Numbered from the stretch's first letter, positions 37,389 to 49,885 are shown. The stretch: DNA of 64,000 bases from Centropus unirufus (GCA_013397695.1 VYZI01000184.1:324174-388173); one strand, 5' to 3'. Numbers and translations are program-made. Notes: a model not told the origin generated them from the letters alone.

Positions 37389-40300
37389 GAAAATGCTTTT
37401 AAACTTTCAGGTTCTTAAAATAGACATATATGAAATACTGTATAAATGAGGTTTCTATTAATGATAATTACCTACTGTCCAATGCCACTCCTTCATTAAA
37501 TGTTCAGGCCAGCTTTTAGCAGCTGAAGTTTATACCTAGACTATTTTATAAGAAGTTCATATTAGTGCATGTTTTTCTGTGATGTATGTTTTCCAGAGAA
37601 CAAAATGAATCATAAGCATTAAGACCCTCAATTACGTGATCAAGCAGCAATTCTTTATGAATTTTACTCAAATGTGTATGCAACACTGAAGATTTTTAAA
37701 ACAATACTTATATTTATCGGTTCTAGATTTTTTTTAAAAAAACCTGCTTTCTCTAAGATTATTTTACATAAAACAATATCACCTCAGAATATGGTTTACC
37801 TTTTTAATTATATTTTTGGAATTTATATTTATTTCTAACCTTAAGGTTTTTTAAATGAACAGTCTCCATTGTGAATAACAAAAGCTATGCCAAGGAGAAT
37901 AGATGTTCAGATAAGTCCACCAGCTAATAAAATCTGCACAGATTAATGTATTGCATAGATCACAAGTCAGGTATTTTGTTGCTGTTAGAAGATTTTTAAC
38001 AAGTATAAATTGTACTGCTATATGAACCTATTCTGTAAATATTAAATGACACTACTCAAGGCTAAATGCCACATGCAGTCTTTACTATATAAATTTGCTA
38101 ATAGAATTTAATTATTTTTTTTACATAGTTCTAGAACTGTTTCCTGATTCAAATGTCAGCCCAGAACATGATAATAAGGCTCAAAGTAGCAAGTGTTTTC
38201 TGTAGCTGTCACTGCCTCTGTCTGTTATTTTCTATGGAAATTACTTTTTACAGTCCTGGTGTTTAACGCTCAGTGAATTTCTGCAGAAACAGGGTATTTA
38301 CCGTTCTTTCTAGTTTGGCAGGCACACTCAATCTGCCTCACAGGTCAAGAACTTGAAATTGCTGTGATAAAATCTGAGAGGGGATTGCAGGATTTGTACT
38401 CTAGGACACTGAAGGCTAGCGCACTATTTAAGTAGCATAACCCAGTGCTCATTTATTGTTTAAGTTCAGCTGCAGGATAAAAACACTGTTGTAATAATTA
38501 CAGTGGTAAGTGTAATGCTTGCTTTTTTCTTTCTTGTATGAGCTGAACACCTAAGCCTTCATCAAAGTGCTGGATAATACATGCTTAGCTGGTATGAATG
38601 AGATAATAGGCAGGTTCCCTATATTTGTTTGGGACAATGTAGAAGTAGAGAGATGTTCCTCTGTGTCATAGCCTCTTTGTGAGGCTTGCATCAAATTGCA
38701 TTTGGAAAAAAAATCCAGCTAGCTGCCATGGTTACTTTTAACATGTTTTTTTAGGTGAAGTTTGTGAGTGTCATATATTACATCTCACAAACTGATCCCT
38801 GAATTGCCGCTGTCAAATGTTCGTGCTGCCTGCTCTCAGGACAGGTGATTGTACTCCAACACCACAGCTGCTTTTCCAGTTGCTTGTGTCAGTTCCTGTC
38901 TTTGGTGCATTGTTCAGCTAACCAAAATGAGAAAATACCTTCAGGTAAATTATCTGCCTCTCTGTATTATGCATAATTAATTCTCAGCTGTGAAATTAAC
39001 GGCTCAGTGTTTTTACCTTCCATACATTTGTTCAGGAAGGAAGATTTGTGAGCAGGTGAGTGCCTTAGGGTCCCTGTCAGGACCTCAGCTCAGGAGAACT
39101 TCAGAGAGGGAGCCAGAACCTCTGTACAGTCAATCAAAAGCAGTGGCCAAAACAGGTTGCTTTCAAAACATCCATTATCCATGGGCAGGTGGTGATTCAC
39201 TGGCTGACGGATAAGACCTCTTCTCCAGAAGGAATTCTTCCAACCTCACTGAGAAAATAGCATGTGACATCATTCTTTGCAAGGCAAGGATTTCAGGCCG
39301 GCAATCCTAAACTTCCAGTAGTCAGAAATTGGTGGTTTTCTCTGTGATCTTTCCTTTAAGACCACAGCAACTCAAGGATAAGATTTCAGACTAATTTTAG
39401 TGAGAATATTACAATAGCGTTAGTGTCATTTTAAGGTCTTTAAATCTTTTCCACAGACTTTGTTTGTAAGTTGAAAACTATGGAGCCGGATGTTTTTAAA
39501 AAGCACTTTAAAGTGTTTTAGATTAATAACAAGATTCACAGAACCATCAGGGAAGCAAAAGACTTGGGGTATGGGAGCGTGTCAGCAATGTGTTAAATTA
39601 GTAACTGCGTGTAGGCTCAATATGAGATTTAACAGGTGCCCCAGATATGTTGTGCTGACTCTCTGCATTGAAGTGAATTTTATTCTGGTAACTGAGAGGA
39701 GGACGGAGGAAAAGAGGGAATCTGCCAGCAAAGAAGCTGCTTCTGCACATTTCAGAAAGAATCAGACTAACGTAGAGGGAGGCCAGCTTCAGGTGCCTTT
39801 CCTTTCATCTCCTGCATGGCTAACGAGAACTAAATTAGTGCATGGTGGGTTGTGGATGTTAAATAATCCCATGAATCACAAAGGGGAAGAAAAAGAAGCA
39901 TTTTATTAGTCTGCATCTGAAATGAAAGCCGTACCTTCCTCACCATGTTTCTCATGTTCAGTCTGTTTACTGTGTCAGTCTTAGAAGAAATACGTTTGTA
40001 TTTTGTAAACTGCAATGACAATGAAATCCCTAGAATGGAAAGCAGCTATGTTAGCTAAATTATGTTGCCTGTTGCTATGGGAACAGCAGCTCGCAAATTT
40101 TTATGTAAGTGCTTGAGCTACAATTCTTATGACATCTTATTCTAATAGGGCAATGTTTATACTTCATCCACCATCAAATTTTTGCTTTGTTAATGACAAT
40201 ATTGGGTAGTAATCCCCAGGAGCAAATGCTGAAATAATACACCATTCTATAGAAATGTCTTTCATAATCATTAACTGAGCAATTTTTGAATTGCAACATG

Positions 40301-41689
40301 ATCAAGAAGATATCAACCTTTAAATCTGATTTATATCCCCATTGCCTGTGATTTGAACTTGTGTAATTACAGGAAAATGCAAAGGAGTCTAAGCAAATAC
40401 TGTTTATTCTGGATGTTGGAATTAAGACTCAACCTGAATCCTGTCAGTATCCCCTTTATATCATTTTTATTGTAAGTTGAGATCTAGCAAAAAAATAAAT
40501 AAAATCAATACTAAAATAGGCTTTGGAAATGTATCCCAGGCCTTGTAATTTCTAACCAAAACCTGTTTTCCTATGATATTTTATGAAACTTTCTCATTGC
40601 CAAACGCTTGTTTTTTTCTCTGCAGAGAATTACCTACATTCTCATAACACACTTTGCATACCATGCAAGATGCACCCGCTCTGTTTATTTCTGACTCAAT
40701 AAAAAAATGCTATATTTGTCTTGAAATCACAAATTGGAATTTGAAATTCATATTTCCCCCATGATATTACTTTATCAAATTATGTAGTTGCTAAATAAAC
40801 AGATTACCTATCAGGCCAGAAATAAGCCAAGCAAAAGATATCTTCCCTGAAACACTGTTTTTATGTTAAGCATGTGATCCCTGTAAAACAGATGAATATT
40901 ATGAGAAGAAAGCAATTCTTCATTAATATGAAATGTACTCATTAATACATTTAAGATGTAAATGCAGGAAGCATTTGCCCTTTTAAAAAGAGACAATTTT
41001 TCAGTCATAATGTGGAAAAACCTCATTAAGTAGTGGAGTTATGTTCTTTAAACTCTTCAGCTTCCACCCATGTTGATAATTTGACTTCTAGGTTCATTTG
41101 TAGTGTCTTCACCTCAGTGAAATCCCAGAACAAGTCCATTCTTTGGGCAAGAGAGGCATCCTCTGACACAAAACTTGCACATTATGCTGGCAAGCCTTCT
41201 GCAGGTCATTTCTAGGATCTTTGTTCCTGTACCAAAAGGCAAGAAACAAGTGGCAATAACAACTGGTTTCATCTTTCTTTGTTCAAACCTTTCTTTCCCT
41301 GCTTTAGGTGCAATTATCCAACTTTTCCTATTGTAGGACTGGGTCATGCCTTTTGTACACCTCTGACTGGAAACCAGTACATACCCATTCAGTGAACCCT
41401 ACTTTCTGTAGTGCTTGGGATTGCATCTCCCACAGTAAACTGAAGTGGGCTGTGGGCTGAATTCCCTCACGGGGATGTGACAAGTGCCAGCCCGCTCCTT
41501 GTGTGTGGGCCCAGCTACATTCCAAAAGCTCGTTTTGGCCATGCTTCTTGCCCAAGTGACAGTTTTAATGCAGATGTTTGTAGAAGTGGAAGACGAAATG
41601 AAGTGACTTCAGCAGGGCACGCAAGAGCTGTGTAGTTTTAGCCTAACTCAAGGCCTGCGTGATGGTTCAGGCCCATTTTATTTACATAT
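37389..41689. other. Non-coding stretch, nothing established
   Basis: About 4.3 kb of AT-rich DNA. A splice-site-flanked 68-bp frame lies at 38988-39055, and an imperfect RFX-like palindrome is at 40071-40084. The 139-codon frame at 39490-39909 (+) has no known motif. No transposon is recognised. Confidence 0.6.
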
Positions 41690-42265
41690 ATATTAGGATT
41701 TAACCCCTGATTGAAACTAAGCCCTGCACACCCGCTTACTCACTCCCTTCTGGTGGGATGGGGGAAAGAGAGTCAGAAAGGTAAAAATGAGAAAATGCAC
41801 GGGTTGAAATAAGCGGTTTTATAGGTAAAGTGAAAGCTGCACCTGCAAGCTAAGCAAAATGAGGAATTTATTCCCTACTTCCCATCAGCAGGCAAGTGTT
41901 CAGCCATCTCCAGGAAAGCAGGGCTCCATCAGGCACGTGTACCTATGGTTACTTGGGAAGACAAACTCCATCACTTTGAATGTACCCTTCTTCTCCTTCT
42001 TTCCCAGCTTTTATTGCTGAGCACATCATAGGTATGGAATTCCCTTTGACCAGCTGGGGTCAACTGTCGCAGTTCTGCACCCACACAAATTTTTGTGGAC
42101 CCCCAGCCTACTCTGGTGGGGTGGAGTGAGGAGCAGAAAAGGCCCTGACTCTGGAAGAACTTCTCAGCAATAACTAAAACATCCCTGACACCTTTCTCAG
42201 CACAAATCCAAATCATAGCCCCGAACTAGCTGCCACGAAGAAAATAAATTTTACTCCAGCACAAC
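41690..42265 (-). mobile_element. Solo LTR of an avian endogenous retrovirus, eroded
   Basis: About 575 bp matching, antisense and from end to end, an LTR I remember as common in Neoaves. Landmarks in order are TTTAACCCCTG, CTTACTCACTCCCTTCTGGT, GGGATGGGGGAAAGAGAGTC, CTACTTCCCATCAGCAGGCA, AGCCATCTCCAGGAAAGCAG, GGTTACTTGGGAAGACAAAC, CCAGCCTACTCTGGTGGGGT, AACTAAAACATCCCTGACAC, CAGCACAAATCCAAATCATA and CTCCAGCACA. No internal gag/pol/env is attached, so it is a solo LTR. The left terminus has drifted and no target duplication can be asserted. The TATA region (minus strand, near 42008-42016) is mutated. Confidence 0.87.
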
Positions 42266-42466
42266 ACGTAAACAGAGCCCATGCAGATAATTCTGAGCAG
42301 CAGTCTGTACTTCCACAGAGATCTTCTCTCATTCTATTACAATTTTTACTTCTGTGGCCATCAGGTCACTGAGTTTCCCCTGTAAGGGCCTGCACAAAAT
42401 TGTAGGTCGCTTCTTCCTATGGTGTGCATTATTGTAGAGCCTTTGAAGTTAATTAAGCCACAACAG
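42266..42466. other. Short spacer
   Basis: Unique AT-rich sequence between the solo LTR and the next CR1. No feature is recognised. Confidence 0.6.
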
Positions 42467-42668
42467 AATCACATAATCACAAGATTGTTTAGGTTGGAAA
42501 AGGCCTTTAATATCATTGAGTCCATCCATAAACACAACACTGCCAAGTCCACCACTAAACAATGTCTCCAAGTGCCACATCTACGCTTTTTTAGATATTT
42601 CCAATGCAACCGTTTCCCTGGGCAGCCTCTTCCAGTGCTTGACAACCCTTCACAGCAACTGAGAAATG
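42467..42668 (-). mobile_element. CR1 LINE 3' fragment, antisense
   Basis: It starts with AATCACATAATCACAAG (degenerate terminal repeat), then TTTAGGTTGGAAAAGGCCTT, TTGAGTCCATCCATAAACAC, AACACTGCCAAGTCCACC, TCTCCAAGTGCCACATCTAC, CCCTGGGCAGCCTCTTCCAG and TGCTTGACAACCCTTCACAG. This is a CR1 subtype with a CTAAACCATGTC-like segment. About 200 bp remain and similarity stops abruptly near 42668. Confidence 0.9.
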
Positions 42669-45600
42669 GGTAGGCTGCTCTGGTCTTCCTCTCCTCCTGC
42701 CCACCAGGAGGATAACCTTATTCATCCTCATTCTAATACCTGCAAAGCTTTCTGGAGATATATTCAAGATCTAACTCAACTTACCCTGTTTTTTTTAAAA
42801 GAGAAAAGCATTAAAGCCCTTCCTGGATGATTTCATAAACAACTTTTCTTGCATGACCTGATACCTTTCCATTAAATAAGTTTTGTCACTGGGAACCTTT
42901 CTGCAATTGCATCTAATTTCCAGCTGTTTCTGTAGTCTTCCTTCTCTGCTTGATTTTTCTGTTATCCACTGGTATCACTTAAGTTGAAAAATAAATTTCA
43001 TTCTTTAAAGAAAACCCAGGTATTGTTCCAATTGAGAAAGTGGCGGGACTTCCAGGTCAGGAGTTGCTTGGTGCACTAACTTCTGCCAGAGTGTATCATA
43101 GCTGGATTTTCTGATTGTCACACATTTTAATGATATTAGTGAACTTCATGCTTTGAACAGACATTACACTACTCACTCCTCATAAACTCTACAAAGCTAC
43201 AAAAAGTGTGGTCTTATTTTACTGCTTAAGATCTTATTTTGTCTGTTTTTTATTGACCTCTTCTGTATTTTAATGCTTAGTCTTTATCTTAATTCATACC
43301 GTTTGCATGAGGTCTCCAACACAATATGTTATGCAATAGGAAAGGTGTGCAGTAAGAAGTAGGGAGATGATGATGTGAATGTTCCAAGCTTTTTATGTCT
43401 TTGAAGGTATCTTTATTTATAAATAAATAAGCAGCTTTCTCAAATGGCTATCAAAATCTTAGTCGATTTGTACAATATTGCAAACTACGTTTTCGTGAAA
43501 TAGAAAAATGCTTAAAGATTTGAGGTATTTTTTTATAGAGACATAGCTGAAGTCTAGCCTTTTTTCCTGTCTTTGCTGGATATGCAAAGACTGTAAGGTA
43601 AGATTTTGTGTGTCTTAGGTAGAACAAGATAGAAGTATAAGCTATTGCCATATCTCTTCATGGTAGCTTGTAAATTCTTTATATTTCTGAGAATTAAGAA
43701 AAATAGAAGTTTTATGAATCTGTAGAGGCTCTGGACCAGTCTTGGTACAACTTCCTTCTGGATTGTTATGGTAACTCTTATTCTTTGCAAACCCTGATAT
43801 AAAGTTCAAAATCCCTAAAAATTACATCGCTGGTTTGCCTATGTTTTCATTCCCAGACCTTGGCATGGAAGTAAGTGTGAGCATAGCTGGGGGACTTCAC
43901 TGGGCCTCTCTTGGAGGCAGTAGGTCAGCTTTGGACACTGATTTCCATACAATAGGCAGTGGAAAAACATAGCCCATGGCAGGACAGTGGGTGTGGTGAA
44001 CTCTCACTTCTGATTTTGGAGATGTGGATGAGAGCCTCACCCCAGTCTGCACATGTGTGGGTGTGAGAAACAGGAGGACAGTGGCCTTCCCACCTCTTAT
44101 GCCCTGGCCTCCCGGCTTCAAGTATTCAGCAATACAGAAGGCTCAGCCCACGCTGGGCAGCTACTGGGTGACCTGTGGGCCATGTCTCAGGGGCATGCAG
44201 TGACGTGTGTCAGCTGGTCGGTCAAAGCTTTGCTCTACAGTCTCCCTAGGAATTGTGGTGTAAGCCTTGCCTGTGGGTTATCATCCTTTGGTGTGCGAGT
44301 CACCTCCTGGAAGGATTCAGAGTAAGATAAAGGCAGCACAGGTGCTAGAGGCTATCGTTAATAACTACAGTCTAGAATTGATTATCGTATTTTTTTGCTT
44401 ACAATTGTATTTTTTTTTCCTAAAATATAATTTTAAGTCTTGATAAATAATCCTAGACGACTGTTCAGCTTGGTCAGTTGGGGCAAAGTCAACTGGGTTA
44501 AAAATAGTAAGGCTCACCTGCAGGAGATGCGATGTTTTTGGGTTTTTTTTTCTTTTTAAGGAATTCCACTGCAGGAACTTTGACATGATTTTGTTCTATA
44601 TTAAGTATCTGATTCTACATTTTAATTTCATTTTAGCTGACTCTAAGTATTTGCACTGCAGGAACCTATATTAAAGCTAGTTACCCCAGTCTCACTTTAC
44701 AGTAAACTGAGGGAAGCAAGTACTTTGAGGAAATGATTCATCTGACCTATTTAAAATGTCTGGTTTAGGATTAGATGAATAGCATCCTATTACCCAGAGG
44801 CACTTTATCTCCACGTTGACTATATATGGACTCAACCCTGCTTGCTAAGATTCATTTAGGCAATTGAATCTTGTTCCTGTTGAGTCAAGTAAGCATGAGA
44901 GAAAAGTTCAGAAAGTAAGGCTCCTGAAGAAAATTCATATTTTGGTAGACTATTCTAGTAACATAAATCTCTTTCGCGGAGCTTTAGCGAATGATAAGTA
45001 AAATGATTTTTCCATCAGCTACTCTTCATGAGAATTGGTAATGTATTAAATATACAGGCAAGTCTTAATTAATCAGGATAATTGATGAGCAGGATAACAT
45101 GAACAAAATGAGTTACTATTTAGGCAAATTGAAATAGTGAAGTATAATTTCCTACGAACTGCATTCCATGTCTGACTTTTCATCCTCTGCCATTCCAGCA
45201 TTCCTTTGCTGTCCCATTTAGCGGGCCTTGGAGTACACTGCATCCATATCAGCTTTGCCTGGCGAATACCCGTGTGCCAGCTGGGCACTTGCATCCTGCC
45301 AGCTCCGGTGTCATGGCTGGCTTCTGCCTCAATGCAGACACTGTTGTGCATTTCTCTGCACGTTTTCTGATTTTCAGGAATTATCTCTCAGAATTTTTTT
45401 CTCTTTTAAATTGTCCTTTGAGTTCAGTTGTTCTAGTTCAGAGTTTAAATTGGCCCTTGAATTCAGTGGAGAAGCTGCCACTGGCCTGAAAAATGGACAG
45501 CCTGATTGCACAGGTCATATCTTCTTGAATAAAAATAAGACATATCAACTTAAGACTACCAGAATATGTAGGAAAATTACAGTTGCAGGAAACTGCGGTG

Positions 45601-45674
45601 GAATCTGGAGTACAGACATTCCTAAATTAGTATTTATTTGAGTGGTCAGTCTTTGTGACTGACCCAGTGCCATG
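42669..45674. other. Non-coding stretch with a GC-richer patch
   Basis: About 3 kb without an identified gene. A GC-richer patch at about 43860-44330 has frames on both strands (43897-44121 minus, 44053-44325 plus) and matches nothing known. An imperfect internal duplication lies at 45420-45475 (two versions of TTGAGTTCAG or TTGAATTCAG flanking related words). Confidence 0.55.
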
Positions 45675-45680
45675 GGTATG
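45675..45680 (+). repeat. Target-site duplication, left copy
   Basis: GGTATG directly precedes the LTR and is repeated exactly at 45975-45980. A 6-bp duplication is the usual size for alpha/beta-retrovirus-like (class II) avian ERVs. Confidence 0.88.
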
Positions 45681-45974
45681 TGTCACGGTTAGGACAGACT
45701 CGACAAAATGGCTTTTGAAGAAGTTTCTTTATTAAAGAATGCAGCAACTTTACAGAGAGCCTTTTTTATAACCTTTCTTAGTGGGCGTGTATCTAAAGTT
45801 TTTCCTTGAAGTGACTGGTGGCTAATTGTCAACATCTGCCTTCTTTTCTCTACATCCTGTGAATTGGTTAACCCCTTCTTTACACTTGTTTACAGTTTTC
45901 TTATTCCATCTCAAGGGCATACAGTAAAGTTGTCAAGGTCAATTTCATCTTCCTCAATCAGGTTCTCCCCGACA
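45681..45974 (-). mobile_element. Solo LTR, 294 bp, with perfect termini and 6-bp TSD
   Basis: The element starts TGTCACGG and ends CCCCGACA, giving TG...CA ends with a perfect TGTC/GACA inverted terminal repeat. It is flanked by the identical hexamer GGTATG. Promoter signals lie on the minus strand: a TATAAAA box at 45770-45764 and an AATAAA polyadenylation signal at 45733-45728, about 36 bp apart. So U3 is the right-hand part and U5 the left. No internal retroviral sequence is present. Recombination between two LTRs of a provirus is the usual origin. The intact ends and duplication mark it as younger than the 41.7-kb LTR. Family name not assigned. Confidence 0.9.
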
Positions 45975-45980
45975 GGTATG
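45975..45980 (+). repeat. Target-site duplication, right copy
   Basis: GGTATG follows the terminal GACA of the LTR and matches 45675-45680 exactly, fixing both boundaries of the insertion to the base. Confidence 0.88.
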
Positions 45981-48900
45981 CCTCAATATTATTTAAAGTT
46001 AGAGGTCGGTCTGTGTGGATGGGTCCACACCAGTGCAAATCCGCAGTTGGAAAAATGCAACCTGTGCTACGGGCAGAGTGTGCAGGGTGCCCTCACGAGG
46101 GGTGAGGGACCTTGCTGCTATTGTTCTCTGCTTGGGAGCACTTCCGATGTGCTGAGATTAGTTAGTGCAACAGGACTTCTGTCCACTGGACTCAGCTTTA
46201 CCCTGCTATTTCATGCTTCTTGTGATCATTGTGCATAATAAATTTTATCTGAGCAGATACGCAATCTTTTCTCACACAAGCTGTTTGGCTGGTCCTCGAA
46301 TAGACAAACAGTGCTTAAACAATATCAAAATCAAGTTAGGTCACCTTAAGGTGGCTGAGTTTGGCTCCCACACCAAAAATTCATGTTTCTTCTATATGTC
46401 TATATGTTTAGTCATGCATGAATTCATTCGCTTAGGCTCTGAGCTGGTCATTTGTGTGCACGTTTCAGGCAGAAAAAAAACGTGTAGCCATGATTAGTGT
46501 GATATAGTATGGAGCTAATAAAGCCGTGTTGGGAACTGAGATGAAGCCCATTGCTCTGCTAATGACAACTTGCGTGGCTATTGCATAGAAGTTGGCTCAC
46601 ATACAATCATCAGAGCCTGCATTTTTTGCAAAAAGCTTTACAGAGACCCTCAGGACTGCTTATCTCCTGTTGTATTTTACCTGCAGGTTATGAAGGAAGA
46701 GCTGACTGAGGCATTAGGCTAACTAATAAGCCTTGCAGAAGCATAGGATTCAGGAAAAAAAAAACATTAAAGCTGATGATAATTGTGAGCAGCACCTCTT
46801 CAAATATGATCTTTAAGACTGACTAGAGTGCCACTTAAAATGCACTTTGAAAAAATGGGTTCTGTATCCAGCTGCCTGAGGGAACTCTCATGAGCACTTC
46901 TACAGCTCTAATCATGATGCTGTGCTTTTCAGGCCCCTTTTTTGCTGATCCTGGCTTAAAAGGTCAGACAGTTCATGTAACATTCATTACTTTGACCTGG
47001 CAGCATCAGGCATCTGTAGCAGTTAACTCTGTAGCTATTACTCTTTAAATCCTAGGAGTGAAGGCTATATGCCTCAAAGTTCTAAGATTTGAGTTTTCTC
47101 ATGTTTAAAGGAAAAAATTTTGCTATTGAAAATGACACAAACGATACCATAAGTCTATCAATAAGGCTGTAATGTGGGGCGGTAACAGAACAGGAATTAA
47201 CTGCCAGCAGTAATTCTTAAACAGCTAGAAAACACAAGTGCATGTTAGAAACATGGGTTTTTATATTTGGGGGGTCTTTTTTATTCTTTTATTTATTTAT
47301 TTATAGAATATTATCTCCCCTTAAGGCTTAGTGAAGTGCTTCTAATCTCTAAGGCATCAAGCTGAATAAGAACTTACATTAGACATTTTACTTTTATTTG
47401 TCTCCATAGAAACTGAATGTTCAAATGTGTTAAGTTATTTTTGTCTTTGGAGTCTTTATGTGCCTCCGAATTTGGACATGTGCTCAAAGGGAAAAGCTGT
47501 GATCTCAATTAAATTCTGTTGCCTTATGTACCATCAGCAGGTGAATGAGATGTTTTTGAATGACGGGTGTAGCAAAAATAAACTCTCAAAAGAGAGAAAT
47601 TTAGAACTCTATTGCAATAAAATTACCCCAAATGCTCCATCAACTTGCAAAATCTGTACAGTAAATTATATCCTGTTTAGAATATCCAGAGCCAATACTT
47701 TACTGCTGTTGAACCTTTGAAACATAATTGAAATAAGGAAGGCCACTGTAGGAAGGTTATCAATATGACAGTGTGAAATTTAACCTCAGTTGATACTTTG
47801 TTTCTCAGCATTAAAGTTCCTCAGAATTAAGGCAAACACATCACTGAATTAACGCTCACTTTATTTGGCTTATTAATATAGAGTTTTAGTGAAGAAAAGC
47901 TGTTGCGCAAAGTAGGAGATCTCAGAGAATGAAAAGCTACAGAGGATGGCTCGGTAGTAGACAGCTTCAGCAGCAGAGCATGGCTTTCAATCCTAAGACT
48001 TAGGAGAAAAGCTGGTATTTCTTTTTATGGGTTTTATTTGGATACAGGTGACATCTGAAATTGAACTGCTGGGTGGTGGCACTGTGCTAAATTGGTGGAT
48101 ATTGTGATTAAAATATCATCACTCCTTAGTAGATGGGAGGATTCACTCTCTTTTTAAGTAAATATATTTTTGTCGCATCAAGGACAATTAGAATGAGTGA
48201 TGGTAAAACAACAACAGCAACTGTAAACAAAAATGAAGACAATACGAAGCCATGTTCTTTGTGTCATATAATAGTTTACATTCATTTCTTGTTTTCTGTT
48301 GGAAGTCAGAAAGACAAAAGGAGACAAAGTAAAGGGAAACCATAGGAAGTGCAGGAAAGATGACACCTAGAACATAGTGACAGACAGTAGGAACACTGTG
48401 CTGAGCCAGAAAATTGTCAACGTGCAGCAGAGAACAAGCTTGATTTTTATACAGATGCGGTGACATAAACACAAGCACACATTATATCTCCATAGGAAAG
48501 AACTTTGCTGCCTCCAAGCTACCACACAGAAGTCTTTAATTTCTCTTCAAAGGCTTCAGGTTAACTAAAGCACAACCACACCTTGAGTCTGCAAGAAATA
48601 AAAATCCGTGGAGAGCTAAAAAGCGGTTGTAAGGAGAACATGGTGAGCAGAGTTTCAAAGGTACATTGGAAAGCAGGTCAGTTAGCAGAGGAAAGGAGTA
48701 CAGTAAACTTCCATGTTCCAGGTAGCTGTGCACACTCAAGAGATATGCTCTTTAATTGCACATGACTGTCAAAAAATGCCATGTTTTATAGACTAAATCC
48801 AATTCTGCAAGGTTATATTTCCCCAGGGTATACAAAGTCATTTTTTAGGACAAGTAAATTTGTATTATCTAATGAACAGAAGGCAATTATTTATTAAGCG

Positions 48901-49274
48901 TACTGAGCAATGAGTATAGCTGCAAATGGTGTGTTCTCTCTATGCAGATAGTTGTCACTAAATCATATAAAACAGACACTAGCAAATATCTTGTTAGCTA
49001 GAAAAATATCTGTCTTAGGAGCATGCTGTACTTCCATTGTTGCTATGTCAGAGTCGCTAAAGTATTTCTTGCTTTAGGAATGAAAAGAGCACCATATCCT
49101 TTTTCTGAACTGGATATGATGCTATGCAAGAATACTCTAGTACCACTCTACTACTCTATTCACTCATAAAAGATGAAGAAAGGATGGTGTAGCATGCAAT
49201 AGACCTAGTCTTTAGTAATCTTCAGTATTAATATGTAGCATTTTATATTTTTATGAGCACTTTGTTAAACTCTA
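45981..49274. other. Non-coding stretch
   Basis: About 3.3 kb. The first 300 bp (to about 46290) are GC-richer and end with an AATAAA-type signal near 46238, but no LTR termini could be found. The rest is AT-rich, including a TTTA run (47288-47303). No gene is recognised. Confidence 0.55.
47288..47303 (+). repeat. TTTA microsatellite, four units
   Basis: Four perfect TTTA units in a T-rich setting. It is short, so length polymorphism is possible but probably modest. Confidence 0.9.
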
Positions 49275-49885
49275 GAATCACAGAGTAGTAGTGCAAATTG
49301 TAAAGAAGCTCTGCAGAAAATCTGGTCCAGGCCCTGCTCAAAGCAGCACCAATCTGGAGTTGCTCAGGACCATGTAGAGCCAACTTCTGAATTGTCTACA
49401 GCAATTCTAGAAGACCTTCTGCAATGTTTGATAGCCCTCAAGAGTGCCTTGTTAAGTCACATTCAACTTGGCATTCGCCAGGAAGCCCTTTTTTTTTTTC
49501 AAAATTCTCTTGCCATCACTTGGGCATCAACCTCAGCTGTGGCAAGACGTTGTTATATCCCAGGTGCAGGACTTGGCATTTGCCTTGAATGTCATGAGTT
49601 TATTAAGTCTGTTTCTTTAGCCTGTCAGGTCCTTAAAAAAGACTGTCCTAATTGCCAGTGTACTGACCTTGCCCCTAAACTGATGGTGCAGTCCATCCCC
49701 TCCTCCAGACGCTGAGATGTTAAATAGTACTTACCCCAGTTTTAACCACTGGGGATGCCAACGGCATTCAGCCACCAGCTGAACTTTTCATTAGCGATCA
49801 CAACACTGCAAACCCAGCTGTCCCCCCGATTTCCCATCCACCACAAGAATGAGCAGACCACCTATCCAAGCCCATAGCTATGTGT
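49275..49885 (-). mobile_element. CR1 LINE, internally rearranged, antisense
   Basis: The left part (49275-49420) is a CR1 3' end: TAGAATCACAGAGTAG, TCTGGTCCAGGCCCTGCTCA, GTTGCTCAGGACCATGTAGA. From about 49540 the match is to a segment much further upstream in ORF2: AGGTGCAGGACTTGGCATTT, GCCTGTCAGGTCCTT, GATGTTAAATAGTACTTACC, CCACTGGGGATGCCAACGGC, TCCCATCCACCAC. The few hundred bases that normally lie between are missing. Either an internal deletion occurred or two insertions lie end to end. Coding capacity is destroyed, and a T run interrupts near 49490. Confidence 0.8.

Noticed and set aside
41971..42216. 81-codon minus-strand frame
   Set aside because: Lies wholly inside the solo LTR and reflects LTR sequence, not a gene.
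45228..45641. 137-codon plus-strand frame with an overlapping minus-strand frame at 45073-45351
   Set aside because: Open on both strands, Phe/Ser/Cys-rich, no known domain, no splice context.
45864..46238. 124-codon plus-strand frame
   Set aside because: Starts inside the solo LTR on its antisense strand and runs across the insertion boundary, so it cannot be an ancestral coding region.
45981..46290. Possible second LTR, with AATAAA-type signal near 46238 and GC-richer upstream part
   Set aside because: No TG...CA boundaries or target duplication could be found and I do not recognise the family.
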